DNA from: CAZTGZ01 sp044339595
GTDB lineage: Bacteria > Bacteroidota > Bacteroidia > NS11-12g > UBA9320
Assembly: GCA_044339595.1 (NCBI GenBank)
Contig: JBIIVF010000006.1
Coordinates: 1-41,317, forward strand
Length of the DNA: 41,317 nt
Reading direction: 5' to 3'
The notes beneath the pieces were generated by a model. That model was not told the origin of the DNA, made no database searches, and worked only from the letters and a program-made list of their open reading frames with translations. Of this stretch, positions 8,528-17,312 are shown in pieces (position 1 is the stretch's first letter; the number at the start of each line of letters is the position of its first letter). A program made the position numbers and the translations under genes.

Positions 8528-9089
8528 CGTTAATTTGTTCATAATAAGCATTGAGCGCTTCATACCATCCTTCGCCAAATCTGCGAATCAAGGGTGCTTT
8601 CAAAAAGCGATATACAGGTACTTGCAGGGCATTTCCTTGTTCACAAGCAGCATGGCAAATATCCCATTGATGATAGTTAACCGCCGTAAAAGAGGCGTAT
8701 TCTTTAATCCTGACCGGATATAAGTGGCAAGATATCGGTTTTTGAAAAAGAATGACACCGGCATGATACGCATCTTCAATCGAACAAGATGCAATGCCAT
8801 TTTTGTACACGACAAAATTGCATTCCCCACTTGGTTGACAAGTGGTCACCCGATCTCCCTCCTTGTCTGTTTCAAAAAAACCGTTTTGCTCGATATCTTG
8901 AACATATTGCGGGTTCATAAAAGGTTTGATATCGGGCAACAAACGCGATATTTCATCCACTTCGTCCTCTTTCAAAGGTGCGCCCGAATCACCCTGTACA
9001 CAACAAGCCCCTTTGCATTTGTTTAAATTGCAAACAAATGACTTCATCACCAAATCATCGCTGATCAAGGTGTCTTCAATGGCAATCAT
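8517..9089 (-). CDS. DUF3109 family cysteine-rich protein
   Basis: This 190-residue cytoplasmic protein matches DUF3109, a Bacteroidota family related to YkgJ-like cysteine proteins. Cysteines form a conserved pattern: C20-x4-C25-x3-C29-C30 (CNLNKCKGACC), then TTCQPSGEC, ASCSIEDAY, ISCHLYPVR and ICHAAC. These residues are well placed to bind zinc or an iron-sulfur cluster, which is an inference. The ATG overlaps the purE stop codon as ATGA (4-nt overlap), a classic sign of translational coupling. Function is unestablished; the purine-operon position may be simple co-expression. Confidence 0.8.
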   Translation of the reverse strand: MIAIEDTLISDDLVMKSFVCNLNKCKGACCVQGDSGAPLKEDEVDEISRLLPDIKPFMNPQYVQDIEQNGFFETDKEGDRVTTCQPSGECNFVVYKNGIASCSIEDAYHAGVILFQKPISCHLYPVRIKEYASFTAVNYHQWDICHAACEQGNALQVPVYRFLKAPLIRRFGEGWYEALNAYYEQINDEL

Positions 9090-9607
9090 ATCGAATTCAT
9101 GAAGCTCATATAGTCTTTTAAACCATCTGCTTCCAGTCTTTTGGCTTTGTCTAGCACATTGTCTCTCAGTTCTTCTTTGTATTCTCTGATCTTGGCAGCG
9201 TGTTTGGCATCGGCAATACCCAAAATTTGAACCGCGAGCAGCGCGGCGTTTTTACTGCCATTGATGGCAACTGTGGCAACGGGCACCCCGGGAGGCATCT
9301 GCACGATGGAAAGCAGTGAATCTATGCCGGACATATGGGCAGATTTAACCGGCACTCCGATAACCGGAAGATGGGTTAAAGCCGCCACCATTCCGGGAAG
9401 ATGGGCCGCCCCACCTGCTCCTGCTATAATGACCTTAATGCCTTTATTGGGTGCATTTTTGGCAAATTCGAACATACGTTCCGGAGTTCGATGGGCAGAA
9501 ACAATGGTTATTTCGTAATCGATTCCGAATTCTTCGAGCACTTTTCCGGCATCCTGCATAACAGGAAGGTCTGTATCAGAGCCCATAATGATAGATACTA
9601 ATGGCAT
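9086..9607 (-). CDS. purE: N5-carboxyaminoimidazole ribonucleotide mutase
   Basis: PurE converts N5-CAIR, made by PurK, to CAIR in de novo purine synthesis. The 173-residue length is standard for class I PurE. Visible signature motifs are MGSDTDLPVM (8-17), VSAHRTPERM with catalytic His39, and the glycine-rich AGAGGAAHLPGM loop that binds the ribonucleotide phosphate. It starts 10 nt after the purK stop and overlaps DUF3109 by 4 nt, so it is the second gene of a purK-led operon. The PurK+PurE pair fits the two-step bacterial route. Confidence 0.97.
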   Translation of the reverse strand: MPLVSIIMGSDTDLPVMQDAGKVLEEFGIDYEITIVSAHRTPERMFEFAKNAPNKGIKVIIAGAGGAAHLPGMVAALTHLPVIGVPVKSAHMSGIDSLLSIVQMPPGVPVATVAINGSKNAALLAVQILGIADAKHAAKIREYKEELRDNVLDKAKRLEADGLKDYMSFMNSI

Positions 9608-9617
9608 ATTGTTATGA

Positions 9618-10799
9618 TTAATCTGTAGTTATTTCGGGTTGGTCTGATACAAAACGCAAATGCTGTTTGAGCATCAGGGCGCGGTCGATGGCATCATCCA
9701 CATTGCGCGCCAAAACGGTGAAATGCCCCATCTTCCGATCGGGTTTGATGGTTTTTTTATCGTATAAATGTAGGTAAAAACCGGGTGTTCTGAAACATAC
9801 GTCGAGTCCTTCGAGCTGATATGAACCCTGCAGACCATATGGCCCAACCAAGTTTACCATGGCTGCCGGTTGAATCAGGGAAGTATCTCCCAAAGGAAGG
9901 TCGAGTAAAATTCGGTTAAGCTGCTCATATTGCGAAGTATAGCAGGCTTCGATGGTATGGTGTCCGGAATTATGCGGACGGGGTGCAATTTCGTTGATAT
10001 ACCAATCACCTGAATAATTCATAAAGAGCTCAACGGCAAAAATTCCTACACCTTGAAAACCTTCGATCGCACTAATGGCTATATCACAAGCAATTTTTGC
10101 AGATGCTTCGTTTATATTGGCCGGGGCAAAAAGATAATCTACGAGATTAGAAAGGGGATCAAACACCATTTCAACCACCGGATAGGTTTTGATTTCTCCC
10201 TTGCGATTGCGGGCAACCTGAACCGAAAACTCCCGGGCATTGTAAATAAATTTCTCCACCACACAGGCTCCTTCAAAAGGCAGACGACCTTCGGCATTGA
10301 GTATATTTTCTGATTTGATTACGGCTACCCCTTTACCGTCATACCCTTCGCGACAACTTTTAACCACCAGTTTTTCCTGTGGACCCAATTCCCGAAGTTT
10401 GTCTATTTCACCGGGATGATTCAATATCACAAAAGGGGAGGTAGACAGTCCTTTACTTTTAAAATATTGCTTCTGTACACCTTTGTCCTGAATGATTTGT
10501 AAAACAGAAGCCGATGGAATCACTTCTTTTCCATTCTGCTCAAGCTCAAACAAAGTAGCGGCATCGATATGCTCTATTTCATAGGTGAGCATATCAGAAG
10601 TGGATGCCAACTCCCGAATCTTTTCGCTGTCAGTGAGTGATCCTTTTACAAAACCGGATGCATGTCTGACCGCCGGCGCGGTATCTTCTATCTCAAGCAC
10701 ATGATAGCGAAGGTTCCAGCCTGCACTGCTCTCTATGAGCATTTTGCCCAGCTGTCCGCCACCTATTACACCAATAACCTTATCAAATGGTTTCGCCAT
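9618..10799 (-). CDS. purK: 5-(carboxyamino)imidazole ribonucleotide synthase
   Basis: PurK is an ATP-grasp enzyme that carboxylates AIR with bicarbonate and ATP to N5-CAIR, feeding PurE next door. The 393-residue protein begins MAKPFDKVIGVIGGGQLGKML, a glycine-rich pre-ATP-grasp motif. It continues with SCREGYDGKGVAVIKS (ATP-binding loop), VVEKFIYNAREFSVQVAR, and NEIAPRPHNSGHHTIEAC near 285, the substrate and metal-binding end of the fold. I chose the ATG at 10799; a TTG at 10808 lies inside the promoter box. It is the first gene of a four-gene minus-strand operon. Confidence 0.96.
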   Translation of the reverse strand: MAKPFDKVIGVIGGGQLGKMLIESSAGWNLRYHVLEIEDTAPAVRHASGFVKGSLTDSEKIRELASTSDMLTYEIEHIDAATLFELEQNGKEVIPSASVLQIIQDKGVQKQYFKSKGLSTSPFVILNHPGEIDKLRELGPQEKLVVKSCREGYDGKGVAVIKSENILNAEGRLPFEGACVVEKFIYNAREFSVQVARNRKGEIKTYPVVEMVFDPLSNLVDYLFAPANINEASAKIACDIAISAIEGFQGVGIFAVELFMNYSGDWYINEIAPRPHNSGHHTIEACYTSQYEQLNRILLDLPLGDTSLIQPAAMVNLVGPYGLQGSYQLEGLDVCFRTPGFYLHLYDKKTIKPDRKMGHFTVLARNVDDAIDRALMLKQHLRFVSDQPEITTD

Positions 10800-10805
10800 A
10801 CCTTT

Positions 10806-10813
10806 CAAACCTA
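10806..10813 (-). promoter_or_regulatory. -7 promoter box (TAGGTTTG) for the purK operon
   Basis: This is an exact TAnnTTTG match on the minus strand, ending 6 nt before the purK ATG. The predicted start site falls on or beside the start codon, so the operon mRNA is probably leaderless at its first gene. Confidence 0.55.
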
Positions 10814-10917
10814 CCTATTTTTTTTAGACAGAAACTATTTTTCTGTTCAATCGCCATGTTTGGGTAACACAAATTGTTATCTCACTGCCAATCTGCAAAT
10901 TTATACCCTCAATTCAC

Positions 10918-10925
10918 TATGTTTG
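10918..10925 (+). promoter_or_regulatory. -7 promoter box (TATGTTTG) for the metalloprotease gene
   Basis: This is an exact TAnnTTTG match ending only 4 nt before the ATG at 10930. If used, it gives a leaderless mRNA. There is no clear -33 element, so a chance match is possible. Confidence 0.45.
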
Positions 10926-10929
10926 TTTC

Positions 10930-13443
10930 ATGAATAAAATTTTATCCGTATTTATATTGGTTTTTGTATCCGCATACGGTTTTGGTCAATGTATGGTTGA
11001 GCCTTTGACCCTCCAAACCAGAATTCAACAATCCGGAGATGTATTGGAAGGAAAGGTCATTATGAAAAAATCATATTACAATCAGGACCGCTCATTCATT
11101 TACACCCTCAATACCCTCGAAGTTTATCGGGTTTTTAAAGGTAACATTTCTGCTAAAACCATTGAAGTGATTACAGACGGCGGGCAAATCGGCAATGAAA
11201 TGATTACCGCTCATCCTTCCCTTGAATTTCAATTGGGGAACATAGGAATATTGATGCTTAGAAAAGGTTCATATCAATTGTATAGTGATAACACCCCACA
11301 ATCCTATTTTGAAGGCGTAGCGAGTGTTCAAAGCTTCATTCTATATGACCTCGATGAACAGGCAGCCCATGACTATTTGCAGACTTACATGCCATTCACA
11401 ACGACTTTATATCCTGAAATTCAAGGTATTACGAGAGAAAATGTGCGCCTCATCCATGCGGTGAATTTAGATCCATGGGCAGGAAAAATCAGACCGTTGG
11501 CCCCTCCGGTAATCAGTTCATGGAGCCATGACACCATAAGCGCAGGTACAATGTCAGTGCTCACCATCAATGGTTCCAACTTTGGCGCTTTTAGAGGCAA
11601 TGGGAATGTGCAATTTGTAGATGCCAATTTTGGAGATGGACGATTTTTTGTGCCGGAATTTGGCTCCTCCTACAAATTATGGAGTAATACAAAAATTGAG
11701 GTTTATGTGCCTTCGCGTGCCGGAACCGGTAACATTAAAGTAGTGAACAATGGCAACGAAAGTGGATTCTCATCCAAAAAGCTTCAAATTACCTTTTCTC
11801 ACCTCAATTCTACTTATGGCGACGCTTCTATCGATACCCAATATTTTGTAACCGACCACGTGGATGACAATGGCAAAGGCGGGTATAGCTGGCAAATGCA
11901 CACCAAGTTCAAGCAAAAAACCACGGCGGTGAACTCCTTCATGCGTTCGCTTGAAAACTGGCGATGTGGAACCTTGATGAACTGGGATGTGGGCAATGAA
12001 ACAACGGTAAACACCATCAGTCGTGATAATGTGAACCTGGTTCGACTTACCAAATTTACGGATAGCAAGTTAGGCGTTTGTTACAGTTACTGGAGTGGTT
12101 GCAGTTCAGGAGGAAATATTATTTGGTATGTTGCCGAGCTCGATATTGAATTTGATAGCAGTAGAAACTGGTATTATGGCACCGGAACACCTTCAGGAAG
12201 TCAAATGGATTTCGAATCAGTTTCTACCCATGAACTTGGACATGGACATCAACTCGGGCATGTGATTGATTCAAAGAAAATTATGCATTACTCCATAGGA
12301 AACGGAGAGCGAAAAACTGTACTACATGCCAATGATCTCGAAGGGGGCAAATTGTGCATGAACAGGAGCACCCAGAACAATATTTGTGGACCGAGCAAAC
12401 TCGTGGCGCTCGCTCAAAATAAATGCAGCATCACAAAACCAACCGGTGGATTTACCGTCACCAAATCGGTGGTTTGTCCAAAAGATGACATCACCGTTAC
12501 AGACAGTTCTGAAGGGGTTATTTCTACCTATACCTGGAACTTTGGTTTAGATGCAAGCCCCGCCATTGGAAATGGCATTGGTCCGCATACCTTTAACTAC
12601 AGCACACCGGGTGTAAAAACAGTTTCATTGATTGTGGTCAACAGTTTTGGGACCGACACCTTTACGCGAGAAATCACCGTTGAACCTGCAGCTCCGGCCA
12701 ATCCGGTTCCGTTTGCGCATGAGGATTCGGTTTGTAAAGGAACCTACACTTATACCATTCCGAAAGTGCCGGATGCAACTTCTTATCTTTGGATGTTGAG
12801 TGGCGGTGGAAGCATTGTAGGAGCCAATACCGACACCACCCTTACTGTAAAATGGCTGATTACCGGTGGTCCGCATGAAGCTCGCGTTGTGGCCTTGAAC
12901 AGTTGCGGAAACAGCGCTACGGTTGCCTTGCCGGTAACAGTATTTGACAAAGCAGTGGCAGGGTTTACTCAAAGTGTGGATGGCAGAACGGTTACCTTTA
13001 CCAATACTTCAACCCATGCAGACAGTTTTCAATGGTATTTTGGCGATGGAGATAGCGCTATGGTCAAAGATCCGGTGCATACTTATCCTCACGCAACCAC
13101 GTATAACATAAGCCTTCGAGCCATGAATTTCTGCTCAGAATCTGAGAAAAACGGGACAGCACAAACTGTAAACGGGGCGCAAATACTCAAATTGAATGCA
13201 GGTATGATTACCGGCTATCCAAATCCGGCATCCGGAGAATGGTATGTTGATCTCACCCAACTTCAGGGCGAAAATATAGTTGTTGAAATTGCCGAGCTTA
13301 GCGGAAAAGTGCTCCAAAGACAACCTTTGAAAGCTTTGAAGATAAATCGTTTGGATTTATCTTCGCTTTCAGCCGGTCAGTATCTGATGAATTTTAGCAA
13401 TGGCGAACAAAAACTGGGTACGCTGCGTTTAATCAAACAATAA
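10930..13443 (+). CDS. secreted zinc metalloprotease with IPT/TIG, PKD and T9SS sorting domains
   Basis: This 837-residue exported protein has a signal peptide (1-19), then an uncharacterised N-terminal region. About 192-290 is an IPT/TIG-like domain (LTINGSNFGAFRGNGNVQF). About 300-500 is the metalloprotease domain, with HELGHGHQLGH at 434-444 (zinc ligands H434, H438, H444 and catalytic E435). A Met-turn-like KKIMHYS follows with M452, so this is a metzincin-type site. PKD-like repeats lie at about 503-590 and 675-745, with another Ig-like unit between them. The last ~80 residues (GYPNPASGEWYVDL ... AGQYLMNFSNGEQ) form a type A T9SS sorting domain. It probably degrades protein outside the cell; the substrate is unknown. 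It is divergent from purK, and mnmA begins 25 nt downstream. Confidence 0.85.
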   Translation: MNKILSVFILVFVSAYGFGQCMVEPLTLQTRIQQSGDVLEGKVIMKKSYYNQDRSFIYTLNTLEVYRVFKGNISAKTIEVITDGGQIGNEMITAHPSLEFQLGNIGILMLRKGSYQLYSDNTPQSYFEGVASVQSFILYDLDEQAAHDYLQTYMPFTTTLYPEIQGITRENVRLIHAVNLDPWAGKIRPLAPPVISSWSHDTISAGTMSVLTINGSNFGAFRGNGNVQFVDANFGDGRFFVPEFGSSYKLWSNTKIEVYVPSRAGTGNIKVVNNGNESGFSSKKLQITFSHLNSTYGDASIDTQYFVTDHVDDNGKGGYSWQMHTKFKQKTTAVNSFMRSLENWRCGTLMNWDVGNETTVNTISRDNVNLVRLTKFTDSKLGVCYSYWSGCSSGGNIIWYVAELDIEFDSSRNWYYGTGTPSGSQMDFESVSTHELGHGHQLGHVIDSKKIMHYSIGNGERKTVLHANDLEGGKLCMNRSTQNNICGPSKLVALAQNKCSITKPTGGFTVTKSVVCPKDDITVTDSSEGVISTYTWNFGLDASPAIGNGIGPHTFNYSTPGVKTVSLIVVNSFGTDTFTREITVEPAAPANPVPFAHEDSVCKGTYTYTIPKVPDATSYLWMLSGGGSIVGANTDTTLTVKWLITGGPHEARVVALNSCGNSATVALPVTVFDKAVAGFTQSVDGRTVTFTNTSTHADSFQWYFGDGDSAMVKDPVHTYPHATTYNISLRAMNFCSESEKNGTAQTVNGAQILKLNAGMITGYPNPASGEWYVDLTQLQGENIVVEIAELSGKVLQRQPLKALKINRLDLSSLSAGQYLMNFSNGEQKLGTLRLIKQ

Positions 13444-13468
13444 TCATCCGACTTTTCGGACATACACA

Positions 13469-14635
13469 TTGGCAAAGCGCGTAGTCGTTGGATTATCCGG
13501 TGGGGTTGACTCTTCGGTGGCCGCCTTGTTATTAAAAGAACAGGGCTTTGATGTCATTGGTATGTTTATGAAAAATTGGCACGACACGAGCGTTACCATC
13601 AGCGATGACTGCCCATGGGAAGAAGACAGCAAAGATGCACTAATGGTGGCCGAAAAACTCGGCATCCCTTTTCAAACCATCGATCTCAGTGAGGATTATC
13701 GAAAAAAGATCGTTGATTATATGTTCAATGAATATGAGTCCGGCAGAACGCCTAACCCGGATGTTCTCTGTAACCGAGAAATTAAATTCGATGTCTTTTT
13801 AAAGGCGGCCATGATGTTGGGAGCCGACTTTGTTGCCACCGGGCATTACTGCCGCAAAAGCACCACTTCAGGACCTAATGGAGAAACACATCACCTGCTC
13901 TCAGGACTCGACGGTTCAAAAGACCAAAGTTATTTCCTATGTCAGGTGAATCAGGATCAACTTTCGAAATCACTTTTCCCCATTGGTCATCTTCAAAAAA
14001 GTGAAGTGCGACGGTTAGCCGCTGAACATGGTTTGATTACCGCTGAAAAAAAAGATTCACAGGGTCTTTGTTTTATCGGGAAAGTGAAATTGCCGGATTT
14101 TTTACAACAACAACTCAAAGTTAAAAAAGGCGCTATCATTCGGATTCCGGCAGATCATCCAATATATGAAGATGATAAGTACCACCAAAACCCCTACATC
14201 TCTTATCATTATACCGAAGACATGGGAGATAAGGTCGGCATCCATCAGGGGGCACATTTTTTTACCATCGGTCAGCGCAAAGGATTGCAGGTTGGCGGCA
14301 TGGAAGAACCATTGTTTGTCATTGCCACAGATGTGCATAGAAATGTCGTTTACACCGGAATGGGAGATACACATCCGGGATTGTACAGAAGAGGATTGTT
14401 TATACCGTTGAAAGACCTCCATTGGGTGGAACCGACATCGAGTTTAAGAGAAAATGAATCGGAAGCGTTTGCAGTGCGCATTCGTTATCGCCAAGCCTTA
14501 CAGAAGGCTACCTTGAGAATGAAAAAAGATGGCCTTTATATCGATTTTGATCAACCGCAAAGAGGCATCACGCCCGGACAATTTGCGGCCTGGTACCAAG
14601 GAGAAACATTGCTGGGAAGTGGTGTGATTGCTTAA
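13469..14635 (+). CDS. mnmA: tRNA-specific 2-thiouridylase
   Basis: MnmA adds sulfur at position 2 of U34 in the wobble position of Lys, Glu and Gln tRNAs. The 388-residue protein begins MAKRVVVGLSGGVDSSVAALLL, with the PP-loop ATP pyrophosphatase motif SGGVDSS at 10-16. The two catalytic cysteines are C101 (NPDVLCNREIKFD) and C201 (DSQGLCFIG), both in expected contexts. The C-terminal beta domain contains RYRQAL and PGQFAAWY. The start is a TTG at 13469: no in-frame ATG lies upstream and the first residues match the family. It is 25 nt after the metalloprotease and may share its transcript. Confidence 0.95.
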   Translation: MAKRVVVGLSGGVDSSVAALLLKEQGFDVIGMFMKNWHDTSVTISDDCPWEEDSKDALMVAEKLGIPFQTIDLSEDYRKKIVDYMFNEYESGRTPNPDVLCNREIKFDVFLKAAMMLGADFVATGHYCRKSTTSGPNGETHHLLSGLDGSKDQSYFLCQVNQDQLSKSLFPIGHLQKSEVRRLAAEHGLITAEKKDSQGLCFIGKVKLPDFLQQQLKVKKGAIIRIPADHPIYEDDKYHQNPYISYHYTEDMGDKVGIHQGAHFFTIGQRKGLQVGGMEEPLFVIATDVHRNVVYTGMGDTHPGLYRRGLFIPLKDLHWVEPTSSLRENESEAFAVRIRYRQALQKATLRMKKDGLYIDFDQPQRGITPGQFAAWYQGETLLGSGVIA

Positions 14636-15052
14636 AGACTTAAAGAAAAAATAAGGGCTGATTTTTTGAAAAATCCCGTAATCAGTAGGATTTGGCCTGC
14701 TATGTGCTTCGACCTTCCCCCGTTTGGTTTTATCCGCATTCCCGTAAACGGGATGGGGCCTGCTCTAGGCCTGTCGCTTCAGCCGGTATATTGAAAGTGT
14801 TGAATTTTTCAATTTACAAACAGCCCTTGTGTCAAAGGTACAGAGGTTTCTGACACAGACAAGGAAACGATTGTAAAATTTTCGTTAGGAAGAAAAATGG
14901 CATTTTCTCCCTTTTCTATTCAATGTAAAGGTCATCGCTCCCGGACATGGTAAGATTAAGTGAAAGAAAAGGGCTGAATCCACTCCCAACGAACAATCAG
15001 AATGCTGTTATTAATCATCTTTCTTTTGTAAAAGAAGGCCCAAATTTTCCTG
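14636..15052. other. structured intergenic region between mnmA and the VIT-family gene
   Basis: This stretch of over 400 nt has no credible gene. It holds a hairpin just after mnmA (GATTTTT-tg-AAAAATC near 14660), not followed by a U tract. A GC-rich patch at about 14690-14790 carries CCCGTTT (14719-14725) facing AAACGGG (14746-14752) and the repeated word GGCCTGCT. A TGTGTCA/TGACACA pairing lies at 14828-14834 and 14851-14857. It does not resemble tmRNA, RNase P RNA, SRP RNA or 6S RNA by the motifs I know. It could be an extragenic repeat or a structured RNA of unknown type. Confidence 0.4.
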
Positions 15053-15060
15053 TAATTTTG
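15053..15060 (+). promoter_or_regulatory. -7 promoter box (TAATTTTG) for the VIT-family transporter
   Basis: This is an exact TAnnTTTG match 52 nt before the ATG at 15113. A TTTG at 15025-15028 lies 24 nt upstream of the box, slightly far for a -33 element. Confidence 0.5.
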
Positions 15061-15112
15061 AATTGAAGAAAAAATGAACCGTTTCTGAGCATCAAACTAG
15101 ATTGTAAACATC

Positions 15113-15820
15113 ATGAAAAAGATAACCATCGAGAACTATTTAGATAGCCATTATATCCATCGCAGCAATTGGTTAAGAGCCGCAGTTTTGGGTGCCAACG
15201 ATGGCATTATCTCCATTTCTAGTTTGGCTATTGGGGTGGCCGCTGCCAGTTCAACCAGAGATCCCATTATACTGGCAACCGTGGCCGGGTTGGTTGCAGG
15301 TGCATTGTCTATGGCCGCCGGTGAATATGTTTCCGTGAGTTCACAAACCGATACCGAGAACGCAGATATTGAACGCGAAAAAAGGGAACTCATCGAGATG
15401 CCTGAAGCAGAATTGAATATTTTAGCCCAGATCTTTGTTAAAAGAGGGCTCAAAGAAGAAACTGCCAGACAAGTGGCCATTGAACTGACCGAAAAAGATG
15501 CCTTGGGGGCTCACATCCGAGAAGAATTGGGCATCAATGAATTGAGTCAGGCAAAACCCATTCAGGCTGCCATAGCCTCCGGTGCTTCATTTACTGTTGG
15601 CGGTCTTTTACCGTTGCTCGTCATCCTGTTTGCCCCTGTGAAGGGTATGGAATATTGGTTGTATGCGTCCACCACCCTTTTTCTTTTTTTCTTAGGTGCT
15701 ACTTCCGCCAAAACCGGTGGCTCAAGCATGAAAAAAGCCGTATTGCGAATTACCATTTGGGGCACCATAGCCATGGGTTTGTCGGCTTTGGTGGGTTATA
15801 TCTTTGGGGTGAGTGTATAA
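15113..15820 (+). CDS. VIT1/CCC1 family iron/manganese transporter
   Basis: This 235-residue integral inner-membrane protein belongs to the VIT1/CCC1 family, which exports or stores Fe2+ or Mn2+. Diagnostic segments are LGANDGIISISSLAIGVAAA (about 26-45, first membrane helix) and SMAAGEYVSVSSQTD (about 66-80), typical of the second helix. A charged cytoplasmic region of about 80-150 rich in Glu follows, where metal-binding residues sit in this family. Three further hydrophobic helices end the protein. It has its own promoter box. Metal specificity cannot be told from sequence. Flanking intergenic regions suggest a single-gene unit. Confidence 0.9.
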   Translation: MKKITIENYLDSHYIHRSNWLRAAVLGANDGIISISSLAIGVAAASSTRDPIILATVAGLVAGALSMAAGEYVSVSSQTDTENADIEREKRELIEMPEAELNILAQIFVKRGLKEETARQVAIELTEKDALGAHIREELGINELSQAKPIQAAIASGASFTVGGLLPLLVILFAPVKGMEYWLYASTTLFLFFLGATSAKTGGSSMKKAVLRITIWGTIAMGLSALVGYIFGVSV

Positions 15821-15869
15821 TCCAAATTCGCCAAAAGTCTTAAGTAAGTTGAATGACTGATTCTAGGTT

Positions 15870-15877
15870 TATTTTTG
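15870..15877 (+). promoter_or_regulatory. promoter (TTG-N18-TATTTTTG) for the TlpA-like gene
   Basis: TATTTTTG matches the TAnnTTTG -7 box exactly. A TTG at 15849-15851 lies 18 nt upstream, good spacing for a Bacteroidota -33 element. The predicted leader is about 80 nt. Confidence 0.5.
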
Positions 15878-15965
15878 TGTAGCTGAATCGTTCATGAGGA
15901 CAAGAAGAAACCTCATAAAATCTGATTATCGGGTATTCTAATTGAATGTAAAGCCGCACTTATAA

Positions 15966-17186
15966 ATGAAATCGACCATGAATAAACAAATTTTGCTCAT
16001 CGGGGTCATGATATGTTCCTTTTCAACATTCGCGCAAAATGCGCAAGACATTTTAAAAAGATCCTACAATAAATGTCAATCGGTTAAAAGTGGATCCTAT
16101 GACATGACCAAGTGGATGAAGTTCATGAGTGGGCCTGATACCAGCAAAAGTTCGTTCACTGGCACTTTCAAAAAACTTGAGGACGACACATTGTTTTCTT
16201 CCGCATTTCACTATCAGCGTTTTTGGAAAAACGAATACACCGGAGATGTGATTTATACCGGAGATGATCTGGTAACCACCTCTTTAATAGACTCTACCGC
16301 AACCATTACGTCAAAAATACAATGGGCAGATCACATCAAGGCCATCCGTCATAATTATACTTTTTATTCTCCCCTCACAAATAAAGGAAGTGCACCTCTT
16401 CTGCACGATTCTGAATTTGTAAGCCCACGCAAAAGTTTCCAGTTCATTGGAGAGGAGAAAGTGGGCCGGTATTCCTGTTATCATGTTCAGGTCAATAGCA
16501 TACCGGATCAGGACAGCACAGAAATGATGAATCCGATTGGGGTTGAATATCACTATTGGATCAATAAGGAAGACTACATTCCTGTGCAATATAGTACAGC
16601 CATTGACCTGGTGATGAACCATGATACAATGCATCAGTTTGAGAGCGATATCTTGAACCATTATGTCATCGATCATTTACCAAATGATGAGTACCTCACC
16701 CTAAATTCCATCCCTTCAGGGTATAAAATCAAAGATTATGTTCCTTACAACAGACCGGAGTTGTTAAAAAAAGACACCCTCGCGCCTGAATGGGAACTGC
16801 CTTCACTGACAGATGAAATGGTTAGTCTTGATGATCTGAGAGGCAAGCTTGTACTTATTGATTTCTTTTATAAATCGTGTTATCCCTGTATGCAGGCCCT
16901 TCCCGCTTTACAGGCGTTGCACATGAAATACAAAGACCAGGGTTTGATTATCGTAGGCATAGATCCCTACGACAAAAAAGAAGACGACATCGCGGCATTC
17001 CTTGCCAAACGCGGGGTTTCTTATACGGTATTGCTTGAAGGAAAAGATGTGGCAAAGGAATACAGGGTTTCGGGCTATCCAACAATCTTCTTAATTGATA
17101 AAACCGGTAAAATAATTTTCACACAAGTAGGGTATGGAAAGGGCACGGAGGAAACATTGGAAGAGGTTATACGGGAGAATTTGTAA
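15966..17186 (+). CDS. exported TlpA-like thioredoxin-fold protein
   Basis: This 406-residue exported protein has a signal peptide ending SFSTFAQ. About 25-260 is a beta-rich domain resembling outer-membrane lipoprotein sorting/LolA-like folds (KRSYNKCQSVKSGSYDMTKWMKF, VEYHYWINKEDYIPVQY). About 270-406 is an AhpC/TSA-TlpA thioredoxin domain. Its redox motif is CYPC (C305, C308) in FFYKSCYPCMQALP, and the cis-proline loop is VSGYPTIFLIDKTG. It probably reduces or shuffles disulfides or supports redox reactions in the periplasm. The N-terminal domain is a common partner in Bacteroidota TlpA proteins, but its role is unknown. An alternative start is the ATG at 15978. Monocistronic by spacing. 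Confidence 0.8.
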   Translation: MKSTMNKQILLIGVMICSFSTFAQNAQDILKRSYNKCQSVKSGSYDMTKWMKFMSGPDTSKSSFTGTFKKLEDDTLFSSAFHYQRFWKNEYTGDVIYTGDDLVTTSLIDSTATITSKIQWADHIKAIRHNYTFYSPLTNKGSAPLLHDSEFVSPRKSFQFIGEEKVGRYSCYHVQVNSIPDQDSTEMMNPIGVEYHYWINKEDYIPVQYSTAIDLVMNHDTMHQFESDILNHYVIDHLPNDEYLTLNSIPSGYKIKDYVPYNRPELLKKDTLAPEWELPSLTDEMVSLDDLRGKLVLIDFFYKSCYPCMQALPALQALHMKYKDQGLIIVGIDPYDKKEDDIAAFLAKRGVSYTVLLEGKDVAKEYRVSGYPTIFLIDKTGKIIFTQVGYGKGTEETLEEVIRENL

Positions 17187-17312
17187 GATTTCACTCTAAA
17201 TAAAACCCATGATTCGTTTATAAATAAAATCAAATCAACTTTTATAACAAAACAATCAGCCACCCGGTATGCCGGATTGATCAAGAATTATGGCGATAAT
17301 TCATAGTTGTTA

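Noticed and set aside
14655..14680. Hairpin just after mnmA as a Rho-independent terminator
   Set aside because: The stem GATTTTT/AAAAATC is AT-rich and is followed by CCCGTAATC rather than a run of Ts.
14636..15052. Possible tmRNA, RNase P RNA or SRP RNA in the gene-free region
   Set aside because: None of their hallmark sequences (such as a tRNA-like end or GAGGAAAGTCC) is visible, and the length does not fit well.
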